A DNA stretch of 7,492 nucleotides from Bovifimicola sp964595785 (lineage in GTDB: Bacteria > Bacillota > Clostridia > Lachnospirales > Lachnospiraceae): the NCBI GenBank assembly GCA_964595785.1, contig CAZQRO010000090.1:1-7492 (forward strand). Reading direction: 5' to 3'. Below the pieces are notes generated by a model. That model had not been told where the DNA came from and ran no database searches. It saw nothing but the letters and a program-made list of their open reading frames with translations. Shown here piece by piece: positions 6,729 through 7,492 of the stretch (position 1 is the stretch's first letter; each line of letters begins with the position of its first letter). Position numbers and translations under genes: made by a program.

Positions 6729-7227
6729 AATTCATCGTTCCATATGAATTCTCTGTTGCAAGACTTATTGATGCAATCGCCTGAGATGAAATTCCCTCAC
6801 CATTCCCTGTAAATCCAAGACCTTCCTCAGTTGTTGCCTTTACATTAACAATATCTTCTTCTATTTTTAATGCCTTAGCAATGTTTTTTATCATCTGTTC
6901 CCTATATGGACCAACTTTGGGATGCTGTGCAATAATGGTTGCATCAATATTATTAATGACAAATAATTTTTCCTCTAATAACCTGCCAACTTCTTCTAAC
7001 AATTTTACACTTGAAATTCCTTTATATTTCTCATCTGTATCAGGGAAATGTTTACCAATGTCTCCTAATGCAGCAGCTCCAAGCAGCGAATCCATTATGG
7101 CATGCAGCAGCACATCTGCATCTGAATGTCCTAAAAGTCCTTTTTCATAAGGAATCTCGACACCTCCGAGAATAAGTTTTCTATCTTCTGTCAATCTATG
7201 AACATCATATCCTAATCCAACTCTCAT
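6691..7227 (-). CDS. ispF: 2-C-methyl-D-erythritol 2,4-cyclodiphosphate synthase with cysteine-rich C-terminal tail
   Basis: IspF converts CDP-methylerythritol 2-phosphate to the cyclic diphosphate with release of CMP, in the MEP route to isoprenoids, and works as a trimer. The product begins MRVGLGYDVH, so the zinc ligands Asp8, His10 and His42 fall at exactly their usual positions. GHSDAD (33-38) and KATTEEGLGFTG (130-141) complete the signature. The length is 178 residues against a usual 155-160. The excess is a tail after about residue 158 with CASCGGC (Cys167, 170, 173), whose function is unknown. The start is ATG 7227, with GGAGG five bases upstream. The frame continues upstream to 7302, but that extension merely translates the hairpin element. 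It is the first gene of its unit, with no ispD beside it. The stop is followed by a 149-base gap before cysS that holds a cryptic small frame. Confidence 0.97.
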   Translation of the reverse strand: MRVGLGYDVHRLTEDRKLILGGVEIPYEKGLLGHSDADVLLHAIMDSLLGAAALGDIGKHFPDTDEKYKGISSVKLLEEVGRLLEEKLFVINNIDATIIAQHPKVGPYREQMIKNIAKALKIEEDIVNVKATTEEGLGFTGNGEGISSQAIASISLATENSYGTMNCASCGGCKSAKE

Positions 7228-7230
7228 ATA

Positions 7231-7381
7231 TTCCTCCATGCCGGAGCGCTTTTTGCAAGGCCATGCGCTTAGAAATTCGTGCATACGATTTCTAAGCCGC
7301 AATAATACAAGTTTGTGCTCCGTCGCAAACTTGCTGTGTGAAAGAAAAGCACATCAGTGTTTTCTTTCGCACTTCCTCCAT
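7231..7381 (-). repeat. Three-hairpin element flanked by 9-base direct repeats, just upstream of ispF
   Basis: Between two copies of TTCCTCCAT (7231-7239 and 7373-7381; ATGGAGGAA on the minus strand) lie three consecutive hairpins. Hairpin A is 7336-7348 with 7360-7372 (13 pairs, one G-U, around GAAAGAAAA). Hairpin B is 7308-7315 with 7326-7333 (8 perfect pairs, CAAGTTTG). Hairpin C is 7267-7276 with 7288-7297 (10 perfect pairs), extended by three more pairs past a bulged base. The ispF-proximal copy of the direct repeat supplies the ispF ribosome binding site. A 29-codon frame (7381-7292) runs through it but has no binding site. No T-run follows any stem, so these are not terminators. It looks like a small non-autonomous inserted or dispersed repeat, or a structured leader. 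I have the impression that similar blocks recur in Lachnospiraceae genomes but cannot verify this here. Confidence 0.65.
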
Positions 7382-7455
7382 ACTTATAAATGCAAATCTG
7401 ATTTTCACATTATTAAAACTTTGTTATTTGAGTTATAATATATCATATTTCAGAC
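7382..7455 (-). promoter_or_regulatory. AT-rich region expected to hold the ispF promoter
   Basis: Because a terminator ends just upstream and ispF begins downstream, a promoter is expected here or within the hairpin block. The stretch is very AT-rich and has -10-like strings on the minus strand (TATAAC near 7434, TATAAG near 7385). None has a good TTGACA-like partner at 16-18 bases, so I do not name exact boxes. Confidence 0.3.
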
Positions 7456-7484
7456 AAAAAAAAAACCGGAACTTTATGTTCCGG
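7456..7484 (-). terminator. Rho-independent terminator of the gene upstream of the window
   Basis: On the minus strand CCGGAAC-ATAAA-GTTCCGG forms a perfect seven-pair stem with a five-base loop and is followed directly by ten T. It ends a leftward unit whose genes lie beyond 7492 and shows that ispF starts a new transcription unit. Confidence 0.93.
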
Positions 7485-7492
7485 TAATTATT

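Noticed and set aside
7228..7302. N-terminal extension of IspF by 25 residues to an upstream start
   Set aside because: The extension is only a translation of hairpin-element sequence. The ATG at 7227 has a strong GGAGG at the right distance and gives the canonical MRVGLGYDVH start with zinc ligands at their normal numbers.
7267..7372. Hairpins upstream of ispF as transcription terminators or attenuators
   Set aside because: None of the three stems is followed by a T-run on the minus strand, and no alternative anti-terminator pairing was apparent.
7238..7438. Plus-strand open frame of 66 codons across the hairpin block
   Set aside because: It is a by-product of the inverted repeats. It has no ribosome binding site, atypical composition, and runs against the direction of all other genes.

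Overview
The window looks like a chromosomal stretch of a low-GC, Gram-positive clostridial bacterium, most probably of the family Lachnospiraceae. The grounds are AT-rich DNA with strong purine-rich ribosome binding sites, a SigH-type sporulation sigma factor next to the cysS-mrnC-rlmB cluster known from Firmicutes, a membrane-anchored GH25 lysozyme, and a NifU-like scaffold of the kind found in Clostridia. The family assignment is inference from protein character, not from a search. Every gene I accept is on the minus strand, so transcription runs from high to low coordinates.

Right-hand part (7492 to 3108). A rho-independent terminator (7456-7484) closes an upstream unit lying outside the window. 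After an AT-rich stretch comes a roughly 150-base block of three consecutive hairpins (7231-7381). It is flanked by a 9-base direct repeat, one copy of which serves as the ribosome binding site of ispF. Then follow ispF (isoprenoid precursor synthesis), cysS (cysteinyl-tRNA synthetase), mrnC (Mini-RNase III, 23S rRNA maturation), rlmB (23S rRNA 2'-O-methyltransferase), sigH (sporulation/stationary-phase sigma factor), a tRNA-Thr(GGU) and a strong terminator (3108-3131). The genes from cysS to rlmB overlap or nearly touch, so they form a translation and ribosome-maturation operon that probably reads on into sigH and the tRNA. A 45-codon coding-like frame (6591-6728) overlaps the 3' end of ispF and fills most of the ispF-cysS gap. 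It may be a small gene or a gene remnant.

Left-hand part (3040 to 1). A second unit begins with a double zinc-ribbon protein. It is coupled by an ATGA overlap to a membrane-anchored GH25 muramidase, followed by a Nudix hydrolase and a two-helix membrane protein that has an Asn/Gly/Tyr-rich tandem-repeat linker and a C-terminal zinc ribbon. The window ends inside a NifU-like iron-sulfur scaffold gene with its own ribosome binding site.

The right-hand genes are mostly conserved housekeeping functions. The most unusual items are the hairpin element in front of ispF, the cryptic frame after ispF, the cysteine-rich IspF tail, and the two zinc-ribbon proteins around the lysozyme. I saw no CRISPR array, transposase, phage gene or defence system.
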